Positions 46,769 to 64,000 of a stretch of DNA of 64,000 nucleotides are shown here, in pieces. This DNA comes from Nonomuraea africana (GTDB taxonomy: Bacteria > Actinomycetota > Actinomycetes > Streptosporangiales > Streptosporangiaceae), in NCBI RefSeq assembly GCF_014873535.1, contig NZ_JADBEF010000001.1:620001-684000 (forward strand), read 5' to 3'. The translations under genes were made by a program, and so were the position numbers. The first letter of the stretch is position 1. The number at the start of each line of letters is the position of its first letter. The notes under the pieces are model-generated. The model saw nothing but the letters and a program-made list of their open reading frames with translations. It was not told where the DNA came from and made no database searches.

Positions 46769-47392
46769 GTGAACATCGAGAGCCGCTACGTTCTCCCCTC
46801 CTTCGTCGAGCGCACGTCTTACGGCGTGAAGGAGATGAACCCGTACAACAAGCTCTTCGAGGACCGCATCATCTTCCTCGGAGTGCAGATCGACGACGCG
46901 TCGGCCAACGACGTCATGGCGCAGTTGCTGACGCTCGAGTCGCTCGACCCCGACCGCGACATCAGCATCTACATCAACTCGCCCGGCGGGTCGTTCACGG
47001 CCATGACGGCGATCTACGACACGATGCAGTTCGTCAGGCCGGAGATCCAGACGGTCTGCCTCGGCCAGGCCGCCTCCGCCGCGGCCGTGCTGCTGTCAGG
47101 CGGCACGCCCGGCAAGCGCTTCGCTCTGCCCAACGCCAGGGTTCTGATCCACCAGCCCTCCACCGAGGGTGGCGGTCAGGGGAGCGACATCGAGATCCAG
47201 GCTCGGGAGATCCTTCGCATGCGCGCCCTCCTTGAGGAGATCATCGCGAAGCACTCGGGCAAGCCCGCGGCAGAAGTTCGCAAGGACATCGAACGCGACA
47301 AAATTCTCAACGCCGATGAGGCCAAGGCGTATGGTCTGATCGACGACATCATCCCGGTCAGGAAGAAGCGAGCTCAGGCCGTCGCTTCCTGA
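46769..47392 (+). CDS. clpP2: ATP-dependent Clp protease proteolytic subunit 2
   Basis: 207 aa, GTG start with GGGGGAG upstream. Catalytic Ser103 ([11 protein letters not shown]) and His128 (VLIHQPS). Partner of ClpP1 in the hetero-tetradecamer. A large hairpin lies between it and clpX, which probably sets relative expression. Confidence 0.96.
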   Translation: MNIESRYVLPSFVERTSYGVKEMNPYNKLFEDRIIFLGVQIDDASANDVMAQLLTLESLDPDRDISIYINSPGGSFTAMTAIYDTMQFVRPEIQTVCLGQAASAAAVLLSGGTPGKRFALPNARVLIHQPSTEGGGQGSDIEIQAREILRMRALLEEIIAKHSGKPAAEVRKDIERDKILNADEAKAYGLIDDIIPVRKKRAQAVAS

Positions 47393-47402
47393 TCGAACGC
47401 GA

Positions 47403-47441
47403 CGCACCGGAGCGCTGCCCAATTGGGCACGTTCCGGTGCG
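47403..47441 (+). terminator. Hairpin between clpP2 and clpX
   Basis: Outer arms cgcaccgg and ccggtgcg enclose an inner tgcccaattgggca palindrome. It lacks a strong T-run, so it may be an attenuator or a partial terminator. Confidence 0.6.
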
Positions 47442-47566
47442 ACTCGCCGCCAGGGGGCTCACTGAGGGCCCAGAAGACGGTAACGTCGAAACCTGAGCGG
47501 TTCGGACCGGGTCCGGAGGATACGGATCGCGGGAGCAGGGCGGTCCCACGCAAAGGAGTATCTGGG

Positions 47567-48850
<1,284 letters not shown>

Positions 48851-48862
48851 TCCAGGGCTCTC

Positions 48863-48897
48863 GACGGGCGGCTCTCCTTCGTGGAGAGCCGCCCGTC
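48863..48897 (+). terminator. clpX terminator
   Basis: Fifteen-base perfect arms (gacgggcggctctcc / ggagagccgcccgtc) around ttcgt, 13 bases past the clpX stop. Confidence 0.85.
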
Positions 48898-48899
48898 CT

Positions 48900-49165
48900 C
48901 GTTGTGCGCGCGGCCTTCCTGGAGTACGGCCTTCCTGGAGTGCGGCTTCCCGGGACGCGGGGTTTGCGGTGCGGCTCTCTTGAGCGTGCGGCTTTGGAGG
49001 GGGCGACTCTTCTGGGCGTGCGGCTTTCCGGGGTGCCGATCTTCTGGGCGTGCGGCTTTCCGGGGCGCGGCTCTCCGGCGTGCGGCTTTCCGAGGGGGAA
49101 TTTTTCCAGGGGCGCGGCTTTTCTGGGGGCGCGGCTTTTTCCGGAGTTGCGGCCTTTCTGGGGGT
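48900..49165. repeat. Degenerate G/T-rich short repeats between clpX and valS
   Basis: About ten imperfect copies of a roughly 20-25 bp unit containing tgcggctttccgggg or tgcggctttctggg. Long frames through it (Arg/Lys/Pro-rich on the minus strand, Gly/Phe-rich on the plus strand) look like repeat artefacts without start signals. The remainder of the 496-base clpX-valS gap (49166-49332) shows no gene. Confidence 0.65.
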
Positions 49166-49332
49166 ACGGCATGGCGGGGCCGAGGCCACCGTGGTCACCG
49201 GTGACCGTCCGTCCATCACGCGTACTCCAGCGGGACTACGGCCGGGCCGGCCGACGTCGGGCCGTCCTCGGCAACGGGCCGGCAGGGGGTCACGGTGGGG
49301 TTTCTTCGGCGGTAGCCGTACAGGAGGCCCCC

Positions 49333-49346
49333 TAGAATGGACTGCT

Positions 49347-49347
<1 letters not shown>
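49333..49347 (+). promoter_or_regulatory. Leaderless-type promoter for valS
   Basis: TAGAAT, a good actinomycete -10 hexamer, lies eight bases before the valS GTG, so transcription would begin at or next to the start codon. AGGAGG at 49322 is too far (about 20 bases) to serve as RBS. No T-box pattern is seen. Confidence 0.5.
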
Positions 49348-51908
<2,561 letters not shown>

Positions 51909-51928
51909 TCGGCGGGAACCGAACCAGT

Positions 51929-51963
51929 GAGGGCCCGGAGTCGTTTGGCGACTCCGGGCCCTC
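51929..51963 (+). terminator. valS terminator
   Basis: Fifteen-base perfect arms (gagggcccggagtcg / cgactccgggccctc) around tttgg, 20 bases past the valS stop. Confidence 0.88.
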
Positions 51964-52242
51964 GCTGTGTTTGGGCAACGCGAACCGGGGGAAGACCTAT
52001 TTGTTACCGAAGTTGGACCTTGTGGGCGCGGACGACTGCTACAGTTTTCAAGGCAGGGCAGCGATCCACAGCGGCTTCGGGACGAAGCTCGCACAGGGAC
52101 CGCTAGGCTCTGACCCATCCTCTAAGTCACTCCCGATCTTCGGGCTCGCGTCCATGCGATTGGACAAGGTCCGAATGATGGAGTAAGTTACGAGGGTTGC
52201 CCCGGAGACGGGGGATCAAGATTTTAGCTGGATTTGACCGGT

Positions 52243-52272
52243 TTGACACCAAATCGGGCGAGATGCTAAGAT
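52243..52272 (+). promoter_or_regulatory. rRNA operon promoter
   Basis: TTGACA, 18-base spacer, TAAGAT, followed by the usual leader motif gagaactcaacagtgtgtta about 50 bases on. The whole 51964-52439 leader holds no gene; a second weaker promoter-like TACAGT lies near 52040. Confidence 0.8.
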
Positions 52273-52439
52273 TGAGGCATAACGAAGCGAGCGCCACCGG
52301 GTGGGTGACGGTGAACGCGTCCGTTTCTTGAGAACTCAACAGTGTGTTAAAAGCCAGTGCATGATGCACAACCCCGTCCATTGGACGGATTCCTTTGGTT
52401 GGAACATTCATGTTTCAGCCGGGAGAAATTCTCAAACAT

Positions 52440-57405
<4,966 letters not shown>

Positions 57406-57471
57406 CATCTTGCTCGCGTCCACTACGCAATTCTGAGACAGCAAACACTGTGTGTTTGTGTGTTTCGCAGG

Positions 57472-57590
57472 GTTGCGGCGGTTATAGCGCAGGGGAAACA
57501 CCCGGTTACATTCCGAACCCGGAAGTTAAGCTCTGCAGCGCCGATGGTACTGCACTCGGGAGGGTGTGGGAGAGTAGGTCGCCGCCGCGC
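57472..57590 (+). rRNA. rrf: 5S ribosomal RNA
   Basis: About 119 bases from gttgcggcggttatagcg to gtcgccgccgcgc, with cccggttacattccgaaccc and the closing stem. It completes the 16S-23S-5S operon. Confidence 0.95.
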
Positions 57591-57611
57591 AATCTTTACA
57601 TTATGGGAGTT

Positions 57612-57645
57612 GGGGTTCCACCGTCTGGTGGGGCCCCTTTTCTCG
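57612..57645 (+). terminator. rRNA operon terminator
   Basis: Arms ggggttccacc and ggtggggcccc around gtct, followed by TTTTCTC, 22 bases past the 5S end. The remaining 57646-57887 contains only the folC promoter area. Confidence 0.85.
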
Positions 57646-57887
57646 TTGTCGGGGGGTTCCGCCGTGTGGGCGGGCGTCACCGGTCGCCCCCTACACGACA
57701 CCCCGCGACTCCGGCGCCCCAGATGACAACCCACCTCCGTTATGTCATCCCTGCGCCCAGTGAGCGGTCGCCGATCTCCGCGTCGACGGGTGGGCCGGCT
57801 CGTGGGGTTGGCGTGGTCGACAGGTGAGCGGTGGGGTGGCGTTGGCGGGGTGGAAGGGCCTGCCGTACGAGCGGATAGGCTTGTCAC

Positions 57888-59210
57888 GTGGATTATCGTG
57901 CGGTCGAGCGGGCCATCATGGAACGCGGCGTCGAGTGGGACTTCGAGCCGACGCTGGACAGAATCGTGGCCCTTCTGGACCTGCTCGGCTCCCCCCAGCA
58001 GTCCTACCCCGTCGTGCACATCGCCGGCACCAACGGCAAGACGAGCACCGCGCGGCTGACCGAGGTGCTGCTCAGGGAGCGCAACCTGCGTGTGGGGCGG
58101 TTCACGAGCCCGCACCTGGTCTCCATGCGCGAACGCATCGTCGTGGACGGCGAGCCGCTGAGCGAGGAGCGGTTCGCGGCGGCGTACGAGGAGATCGCTC
58201 CCTACGTCGAGCTGACCGACACCCAGGGCCGTCGCATCCAGTTCTTCGAGCTGCTGACGGCCATGGCCTACGCCGTGTTCGCGGACACGCCGGTCGACGT
58301 CGCGGTGATCGAGACGGGCATGGGCGGCAGCTGGGACGCCACGAACGTCGTGGAGTCGGCGGTCTCGGTCATCACGCCGATCTCGCTGGACCACACCGAC
58401 AGGCTCGGGCCCGACATCCCCACGATCGCGGGGGAGAAGGCGGGCATCATCAAGGCGGGTTCCACCACGATCTTCGCCCAGCAGGATCTGGAAGCCGCCG
58501 AGGTGCTCATGCGCAGGGCGGTCGAGGTGGGGGCCGTCGTGGCGCGTGAAGGGCTCGAGTTCGGCGTTCTGAGCCGCGAGGTGGCGCTGGGCGGCCAGCT
58601 GCTCACCCTGCGCGGCCTCAAGGGCGTCTACGAGGACGTCTACCTCCCCCTGTACGGCGCGCACCAGGCGAGCAACGCCGTGTGCGCGCTGGCGGCCGTG
58701 GAAGCCCTCACGGGCGGCGACGACCCGCTCGACATCGAGCTCGTACGGCAGGCCTTCGCCCAGGCGTCCTCTCCGGGACGTCTCGAAGTGGTCCGCACGA
58801 GTCCCACGGTCATCGTCGACGCCGCGCACAACCCCGGCGGCATGGAGGCCACGCTCGACGGGCTCCAAGAGTCCTTCGACTTCGCCAAGGTGATCGGCGT
58901 CGTCGCCGTCATGGCCGACAAGGACGTCAGCGCGCTCCTCGAACTCCTCGAGCCGATGCTGGAGGAGATCGTGGTCACCCGCAACTCGTCGCCCAGGTCG
59001 ATGCCGGTGGAGGAGCTGGCGGAGCTGGCCGAGGGCGTGTTCGGCGAAGACCGCGTCCACGCGGTGGACCGGCTCGACGACGCCATCGACAGGGCCATCG
59101 GCATCGCCGACGCGGCGGGCGAGTTCAGCGGCACCGGCGTGCTCATCGCCGGCTCCGTGGTCACCGCGGGCGACGCCCGCCTGCTGCTGAAGGCGGACGA
59201 CAGGGCATGA
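57888..59210 (+). CDS. folC: Bifunctional folylpolyglutamate/dihydrofolate synthase
   Basis: 440 aa. Mur-ligase-like ATP site HIAGTNGKTSTARL near residue 45, FTSPHLVSMRERI, ETGMGGSWDATN and VDAAHNPGGM. It adds glutamates to folates in the cytoplasm. The GTG start has no RBS, but TAGGCT lies six bases upstream, so the mRNA may be leaderless. ATGA overlap with the next gene. Confidence 0.96.
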   Translation: MDYRAVERAIMERGVEWDFEPTLDRIVALLDLLGSPQQSYPVVHIAGTNGKTSTARLTEVLLRERNLRVGRFTSPHLVSMRERIVVDGEPLSEERFAAAYEEIAPYVELTDTQGRRIQFFELLTAMAYAVFADTPVDVAVIETGMGGSWDATNVVESAVSVITPISLDHTDRLGPDIPTIAGEKAGIIKAGSTTIFAQQDLEAAEVLMRRAVEVGAVVAREGLEFGVLSREVALGGQLLTLRGLKGVYEDVYLPLYGAHQASNAVCALAAVEALTGGDDPLDIELVRQAFAQASSPGRLEVVRTSPTVIVDAAHNPGGMEATLDGLQESFDFAKVIGVVAVMADKDVSALLELLEPMLEEIVVTRNSSPRSMPVEELAELAEGVFGEDRVHAVDRLDDAIDRAIGIADAAGEFSGTGVLIAGSVVTAGDARLLLKADDRA

Positions 59211-59548
59211 ACTTCGAGGTGACCCCCGGCATGCGCAGGCTCGGCTCGAGTGTGCTCGGCATGCAGGCGATCGTGGTGGCGCTGATCACCCCGGTGGCCA
59301 TCAAGATCCAGGGCGTCCCTGTGCCTGTGGCGGTCACGGTGGGCATCGGCCTGGCCGTGCTCTGCGTCGTCGCCGCGGGCCTGCTCAAACGCCCTGTCGG
59401 CTACCTCTTGGGCAGCCTGGTGCAGGTGCTGGCCATCGCCACGGGCTTCCTCGTCCCCATGATGTTCTTCCTCGGCGCGATCTTCGCGGCACTGTGGATC
59501 ACGGCGATATTCGTCGCTCGCCGTGTCGAGGGCGTGACTTCCCGCTAA
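59207..59548 (+). CDS. DUF4233 small membrane protein
   Basis: 113 aa, four predicted membrane helices. Encoded directly after folC in most actinobacteria, here with ATGA overlap. Function unknown; the fixed linkage suggests a role tied to folate or to the cell envelope. Confidence 0.9.
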   Translation: MNFEVTPGMRRLGSSVLGMQAIVVALITPVAIKIQGVPVPVAVTVGIGLAVLCVVAAGLLKRPVGYLLGSLVQVLAIATGFLVPMMFFLGAIFAALWITAIFVARRVEGVTSR

Positions 59549-59559
59549 AGTCGGCGAAC

Positions 59560-61833
59560 ATGGCCGTCCCCCCTATCGAGCGGTCCCAGGCCGTCGGCCT
59601 CGCCGGACCCCTCCCGGGCACCAGGTACTCCTGGCTGCTCGACCTCGTACTCGGGCTCCTGATCGTCGCGGCGCTGCCCTTGGCGATCCTCGCGATCCCC
59701 AACACCGTGTCCCTCGTCGCGGGCCTGCTGCCCACCGACATGGACCGGCTCGGCCTCATCAGGGCGCACGGGCTCGCCCTGCCCGCGATGATGCTGACCG
59801 TGCCGCTCGCGGCCGTGCTCGTACAGCGGATGAAGGCGGCGCCGATCCTGCTGGTGGGCCTGGCCGTCCTCGCGGCGGCCGACGCGGCGGGCGGATTCGC
59901 GGGCTCCGCGCTCGTCGTGGGCGTGCTGCGGGTCGTCCACGGCGTGGGCGCCGGCCTGCTGATCCCCGCGCTGCTGATGGCGGCGTGGGAGCGGGCGCCC
60001 CTGCTGCGGGCGCTCTGGACGGGCATGCTCGCCGTCAGCCTTCTCGCTGCCCAGGCGCTGGCCCTGTGGCCGCTCGACAACGCGCGCGACTGGCGGATCA
60101 CGCTGCAGCCGTACCCACTGCTGAGCGGGATCGCGCTCGGACTGGCCGCGATCTACCTCGCTCTCAGCGTCGCGGTGGGTGCGATGAGCACCCCGGGCCC
60201 GCGGGCGATCGAACGCAGCAGGCTCACGTTGACCGCCGTGCCCGCCGCGGGGCTCGCCGTTCTCGCCATCGGCACCACGTTCGGGTGGCCGCCCGCGCTG
60301 GTCGTCCTCGCGGCGCTGTTCTCGATCGCGGCGCTGCTGACGCTGGCCTCGATCGGCACGTTCGAGGGTCCGGCGGGGCGCACGCTGTCGTACGCGATGC
60401 TCGCCGTCGGCGTGGTCGTGCTGCCCACGGCCGCCCAGGTCACGTACATGGAGCTGGGCGGGGTCGGCGGGCCCGGGCTCAACGGGCTGTGGCTGCCGTT
60501 CGCGGTCTGCGCGGTGGCGGGAGCGGGAGCCGCGCTGGTCGTCGGGCTGCTCGACAGCGCCTCGATGCAGCGGCTCTCGCGGGCGGGCCTCGTCACGGTC
60601 GTGCTGGGGTTGTGCACGGTGCGGCTCATGGTGCCGGCCAGCGAGGGCCTCACGCTGATGGTGCCGTTCGTCCTGCTGGCCGTGGGCGCGGCGGTGGCGC
60701 TCACCGCGGCGCTGCGGATGACGGGGCCGGGCGCCGCTCTCTATGGGCTGTCGCTGTGCTTCCCCGGCGTGCTGGCCGGATACCTGCTGGGCACCGGCGT
60801 GCAGATGGTGCTCCTGGGCCGGCCGCAGTCGGCGCAGCAGCTGGTCGACAGGTTCGTGGGGGCGCTGCATCTGTGGGTGCTGATCGGCGGGTTCCTGGTG
60901 GTGGCCGTGATCATGCTGGCGGCGCTGCTGGGACGGCGTGCGGGCGCACGGGCTGCCACCGCGACGGAGTCGGGCGCCCCCGAGACGTTCTCGGTGGAGG
61001 AGAAGCCGCAGGCTGAGGGCTCCGATGTCCTGCTGGTGTCCGGCGAGGAGGCGGCGGGGCGCGGGCCGTACGAGAGGATGTCCCCGCCGGAGGGCACGGG
61101 GCCCGACGACCAGAAGGGCGGCGCGGACCGCTCCGGGGCTGCGGACCCGACACAGGCGACGGCAGGCTCGGACGGCCGGGCGGACGACGCGGTGATCGGG
61201 TCTGATGGGCAGTCGGACGATTCGGACGGGCGGGCGGACGATGCGGTGGCCGGGTCTGATGGGCGGCGGGCCCGTTCTGACGGCGGAGCAGACGATGAGG
61301 CGGGCGGGCCTGAGGGGCGCCCAGGCGGCGCCGGCGGGTCTGAGAACCGGTCAGGCGGCGTTGGCAGGGCTCAGCGAAGGTCAGGCGGGGCGGCGGGCGA
61401 TGACGGGCCCACTGACCCGTTCGGGCTGGCCGGAGGGTCTGGTGGGGCACTCGGCGGCGCGGTAGAGGACGCTCCCACGGGAGAGGTTCCGCGCGTGCCC
61501 GCCTCGCGCGTCCGGCCATCGCCTGGCGCGATCCCACCCCAGGCCGCTGCTCGGGATCGCCTTTCTGGTGGCACGCAGGGTGAAGGGGCCCGTGACGGCG
61601 GCGCGGCACGAGGCCCCGTCGATGGAGGGTCGCCGGGCCGGTCCGACGGCAGCCGTGGGTCCAGCGGGTCGTCGTCTGACGGGTCCTCGTCCGACGGGTT
61701 TCCGTCCGACGGGTCCGCAGGCGATGGGTCCTCGGTCGAGGGGGATGGGGCCGAGCGTCCGGAGGAGGGGACGGGGCCGATGCCGGTCGTTCCGCCGCCC
61801 GCGCAGTCGCCCGAAGACTCCGAGCCCGACTAG
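59560..61833 (+). CDS. Large multi-pass membrane protein (MFS-like) with low-complexity C-terminus
   Basis: 757 aa from ATG 59560. Residues 20-480 contain about 14 predicted membrane helices with an MFS-like feel (LRVVHGVGAGLLIPALLM). Residues 490-757 are a disordered cytoplasmic tail of Ser, Gly, Asp, Arg and Pro with repeats such as SDGRADDAV and SSDGSSSDGFPSDGS. The transporter motif set is incomplete, so a non-transport role is possible. It sits between folC-DUF4233 and ndk. Confidence 0.75.
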   Translation: MAVPPIERSQAVGLAGPLPGTRYSWLLDLVLGLLIVAALPLAILAIPNTVSLVAGLLPTDMDRLGLIRAHGLALPAMMLTVPLAAVLVQRMKAAPILLVGLAVLAAADAAGGFAGSALVVGVLRVVHGVGAGLLIPALLMAAWERAPLLRALWTGMLAVSLLAAQALALWPLDNARDWRITLQPYPLLSGIALGLAAIYLALSVAVGAMSTPGPRAIERSRLTLTAVPAAGLAVLAIGTTFGWPPALVVLAALFSIAALLTLASIGTFEGPAGRTLSYAMLAVGVVVLPTAAQVTYMELGGVGGPGLNGLWLPFAVCAVAGAGAALVVGLLDSASMQRLSRAGLVTVVLGLCTVRLMVPASEGLTLMVPFVLLAVGAAVALTAALRMTGPGAALYGLSLCFPGVLAGYLLGTGVQMVLLGRPQSAQQLVDRFVGALHLWVLIGGFLVVAVIMLAALLGRRAGARAATATESGAPETFSVEEKPQAEGSDVLLVSGEEAAGRGPYERMSPPEGTGPDDQKGGADRSGAADPTQATAGSDGRADDAVIGSDGQSDDSDGRADDAVAGSDGRRARSDGGADDEAGGPEGRPGGAGGSENRSGGVGRAQRRSGGAAGDDGPTDPFGLAGGSGGALGGAVEDAPTGEVPRVPASRVRPSPGAIPPQAAARDRLSGGTQGEGARDGGAARGPVDGGSPGRSDGSRGSSGSSSDGSSSDGFPSDGSAGDGSSVEGDGAERPEEGTGPMPVVPPPAQSPEDSEPD

Positions 61834-61933
61834 GTGAACGCCGCCGAGCACGGGGAATGCGCGAGAGGGCGGTAAGCTTCGCGCGTTCGCCGCATTTTGC
61901 GACCAAGACATCCAGTTCAAAGGAGAACCACCA

Positions 61934-62344
61934 GTGTCCGAGCGCACTCTTGTCCTGATCAAGCCCGACGGGGTGAAGCGCGGCCTCATCGGTGACGTGA
62001 TCGCTCGTATCGAGCGCAAGGGCCTCAAGATCGCGGCCATGGAGCTGCGCCACCTCGACGCCGAGACCGCCAAGGTCCACTACGCCGAGCACTCCGAGCG
62101 GCCGTTCTTCGGCGAGCTGGTGGAGTTCATCACCTCCGCGCCGCTGGTGGCGCTGGTGGTCGAGGGCCCGCGCGCGATCGAGGCCTTCCGCTCGCTGGCC
62201 GGTCTGACGGACCCGGTGAAGTCGGCTCCCGGCACGATCCGCGGCGACCACGCGCTGGAGATCGGCGAGAACGTCGTCCACGGCTCCGACTCGCCCGAGT
62301 CCGCCGCGCGCGAGATCAAGATCTTCTTCCCGGACCGCTTCTGA
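61934..62344 (+). CDS. ndk: Nucleoside diphosphate kinase
   Basis: 136 aa, GTG start with AAAGGAG. It balances NTP pools by phosphate transfer through His116 in NVVHGSDS. The opening [18 protein letters not shown] and the ending KIFFPDRF are typical. Terminator follows at once. Confidence 0.97.
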   Translation: MSERTLVLIKPDGVKRGLIGDVIARIERKGLKIAAMELRHLDAETAKVHYAEHSERPFFGELVEFITSAPLVALVVEGPRAIEAFRSLAGLTDPVKSAPGTIRGDHALEIGENVVHGSDSPESAAREIKIFFPDRF

Positions 62345-62356
62345 CGGTCCCCTCCG

Positions 62357-62395
62357 CGCCGGCCCCGCTTTCTGTGGGGTCGGCGTTTTTTGTTT
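62357..62395 (+). terminator. ndk terminator
   Basis: Ten-base arms cgccggcccc and ggggtcggcg followed by TTTTTTGTTTT. Confidence 0.92.
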
Positions 62396-62834
62396 TGTAC
62401 GGCAAGCCCGGCTCGAGCGCCGACGCCCGTCACCGGCTGAGGTCTGTCCAGGGGACGCTCCTCGGGATCCGCCGGCCGGGCGCCGCCACGGACCACGCCA
62501 AATCGGCCCCACGCCGAACCGGTCACACCCGCCCAAGCCGGTCCCGCGGAGAAGGTCCCATAGCTTCGGACCACGGGTGATCGCGCCCCTCATGCCTCTC
62601 CAGGTCCGCTGCTGCCTTGGGCCTCTCCCCAAGTGGAGGGGCTGAGGGTCTGGGACTCATGAGAGGGCGGCTGAGGGCGGTCGCAGGTGTGCGAGGAGGA
62701 CGCGGGGTGTAAGGGGTTCGGAGAGAGTGGGCGGGCTCGTGGAGTGTCGGGGCTGAGGGCGGTCGTGGGGCTGCGAGAGAGTGGGTTGAGCCACGGGTCC
62801 TGGAGCGGGCGGGTTGAGGGGTTTCAGGGTTCGG

Positions 62835-62989
62835 GAGACGGCGGGTTGAAAGACGCGGGTGTCCCGAGACGGCGGGTTGAAAGACGCGGGTGTCCCGAGA
62901 CGGCGGGTTGAAAGACGCGGGTGTCCCGAGACGGCGGGTTGAAAGACGCGGGTGTCCCGAGACGGCGGGTTGAAAGACGCGGGTGTCCC
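62835..62989. repeat. 31-bp tandem repeat, five perfect copies
   Basis: The unit starts gagacggcgggttgaaagac and ends gcgggtgtccc. Five identical head-to-tail copies are flanked on both sides (about 62650-62834 and 62990-63060) by degenerate versions. There are no spacers, so it is not CRISPR. As 31 is not a multiple of three, each frame cycles through the same 31-residue period. It occupies the 966-base ndk-mreB gap, in which I see no gene. Confidence 0.95.
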
Positions 62990-63274
62990 GGAGCGGGCGG
63001 GTCGAAGGGCGCGGGGGCCGTAGTGGGCGGGCTGAGGGTTCGGGGGTCTCCTCCGGGGTTCTGAGGGAGGGGTTCGGGGTGGGTTTTGGGTGGGGATTAA
63101 GGTCTTCGATTGCTGGATGACCTTGCTCGTATGCGATCCCCTTCCCCCACCCCCCGCCTGGGGTTTTGTGGGCAAACTGGTGGTGGGGAAGAGGCGGCAA
63201 CTTTTTGGTGGGGCTCGGGGCTCATTGCGCTCGCAGATGGGTACGTCACGTTACGATTCGAATGCGATCCGTAA

Positions 63275-64000
<726 letters not shown>

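Noticed and set aside
49166..49346. T-box leader of valS
   Set aside because: No T-box sequence or specifier loop; a leaderless promoter explains the start better.
62835..62989. CRISPR array
   Set aside because: Units are directly head-to-tail with no spacers, and no cas genes are nearby.

Overview
This is GC-rich chromosomal DNA from a filamentous actinomycete. The 16S rRNA, the GTG/TTG starts, the mycothiol-type genes, the bL37 gene and the order tig-clpP1-clpP2-clpX-valS...folC-ndk-mreB all point to Streptosporangiaceae. The 16S helices look Nonomuraea-like, but that is recognition from memory and not a search result.

Layout. 1-2.2 kb: a clipped unknown gene and a membrane Ser/Thr kinase. 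2.2-16.2 kb: an eight-gene minus-strand operon (ROK repressor, two ABC permeases, lipoprotein binding protein, GH15, cytosolic GH31, two secreted GH31 enzymes), which I read as a locus that makes, imports and degrades cycloalternan (cyclic tetrasaccharide, CNN). Outside the cell the secreted GH31 enzymes would convert starch ends to the cyclic sugar, the ABC proteins would import it, and the cytosolic GH31 and GH15 would break it to isomaltose and then glucose. A near-perfect 20-bp palindrome just upstream of the ROK gene is the likely operator. 16.2-25.4 kb: pepN, a mycothiol-dependent nitroreductase-like protein, an aldehyde dehydrogenase, def, rpiB, an Eis-like acetyltransferase, a 15-bp minisatellite and a membrane PP2C/SpoIIE phosphatase. 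25.5-28.7 kb: an orphan class III lanthipeptide synthetase (RamC/LanKC) with a convergent RamR-like regulator.

28.9-42.4 kb: RseP, DinB and MmcQ-like proteins, a P450, a cell-wall peptidase under a c-di-AMP (ydaO) riboswitch, deoR-galT, bL37, a flavin disulfide reductase, a TetR/FAD-monooxygenase divergent pair, an LLM oxidoreductase, an unusual serine-protease/alpha-beta-hydrolase fusion and a uridine-kinase-like protein with a broken P-loop. 42.4-44.4 kb: tRNA-Gly, tRNA-Pro and a HATPase/XRE-DUF5753 pair.

44.5-64 kb: core housekeeping genes: tig, clpP1P2 with a ClgR-box candidate, clpX, valS, a complete rrn operon (16S-23S-5S, no spacer tRNA) lying between valS and folC, then folC, a DUF4233 gene, a large membrane protein, ndk, a 31-bp minisatellite and the start of mreB.

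Most of the window is ordinary. The items most worth following are the cycloalternan operon and its operator, the LanKC tail that resembles a decayed class III leader, the protease-hydrolase fusion, the single-cysteine nitroreductase, and the three tandem-repeat regions.
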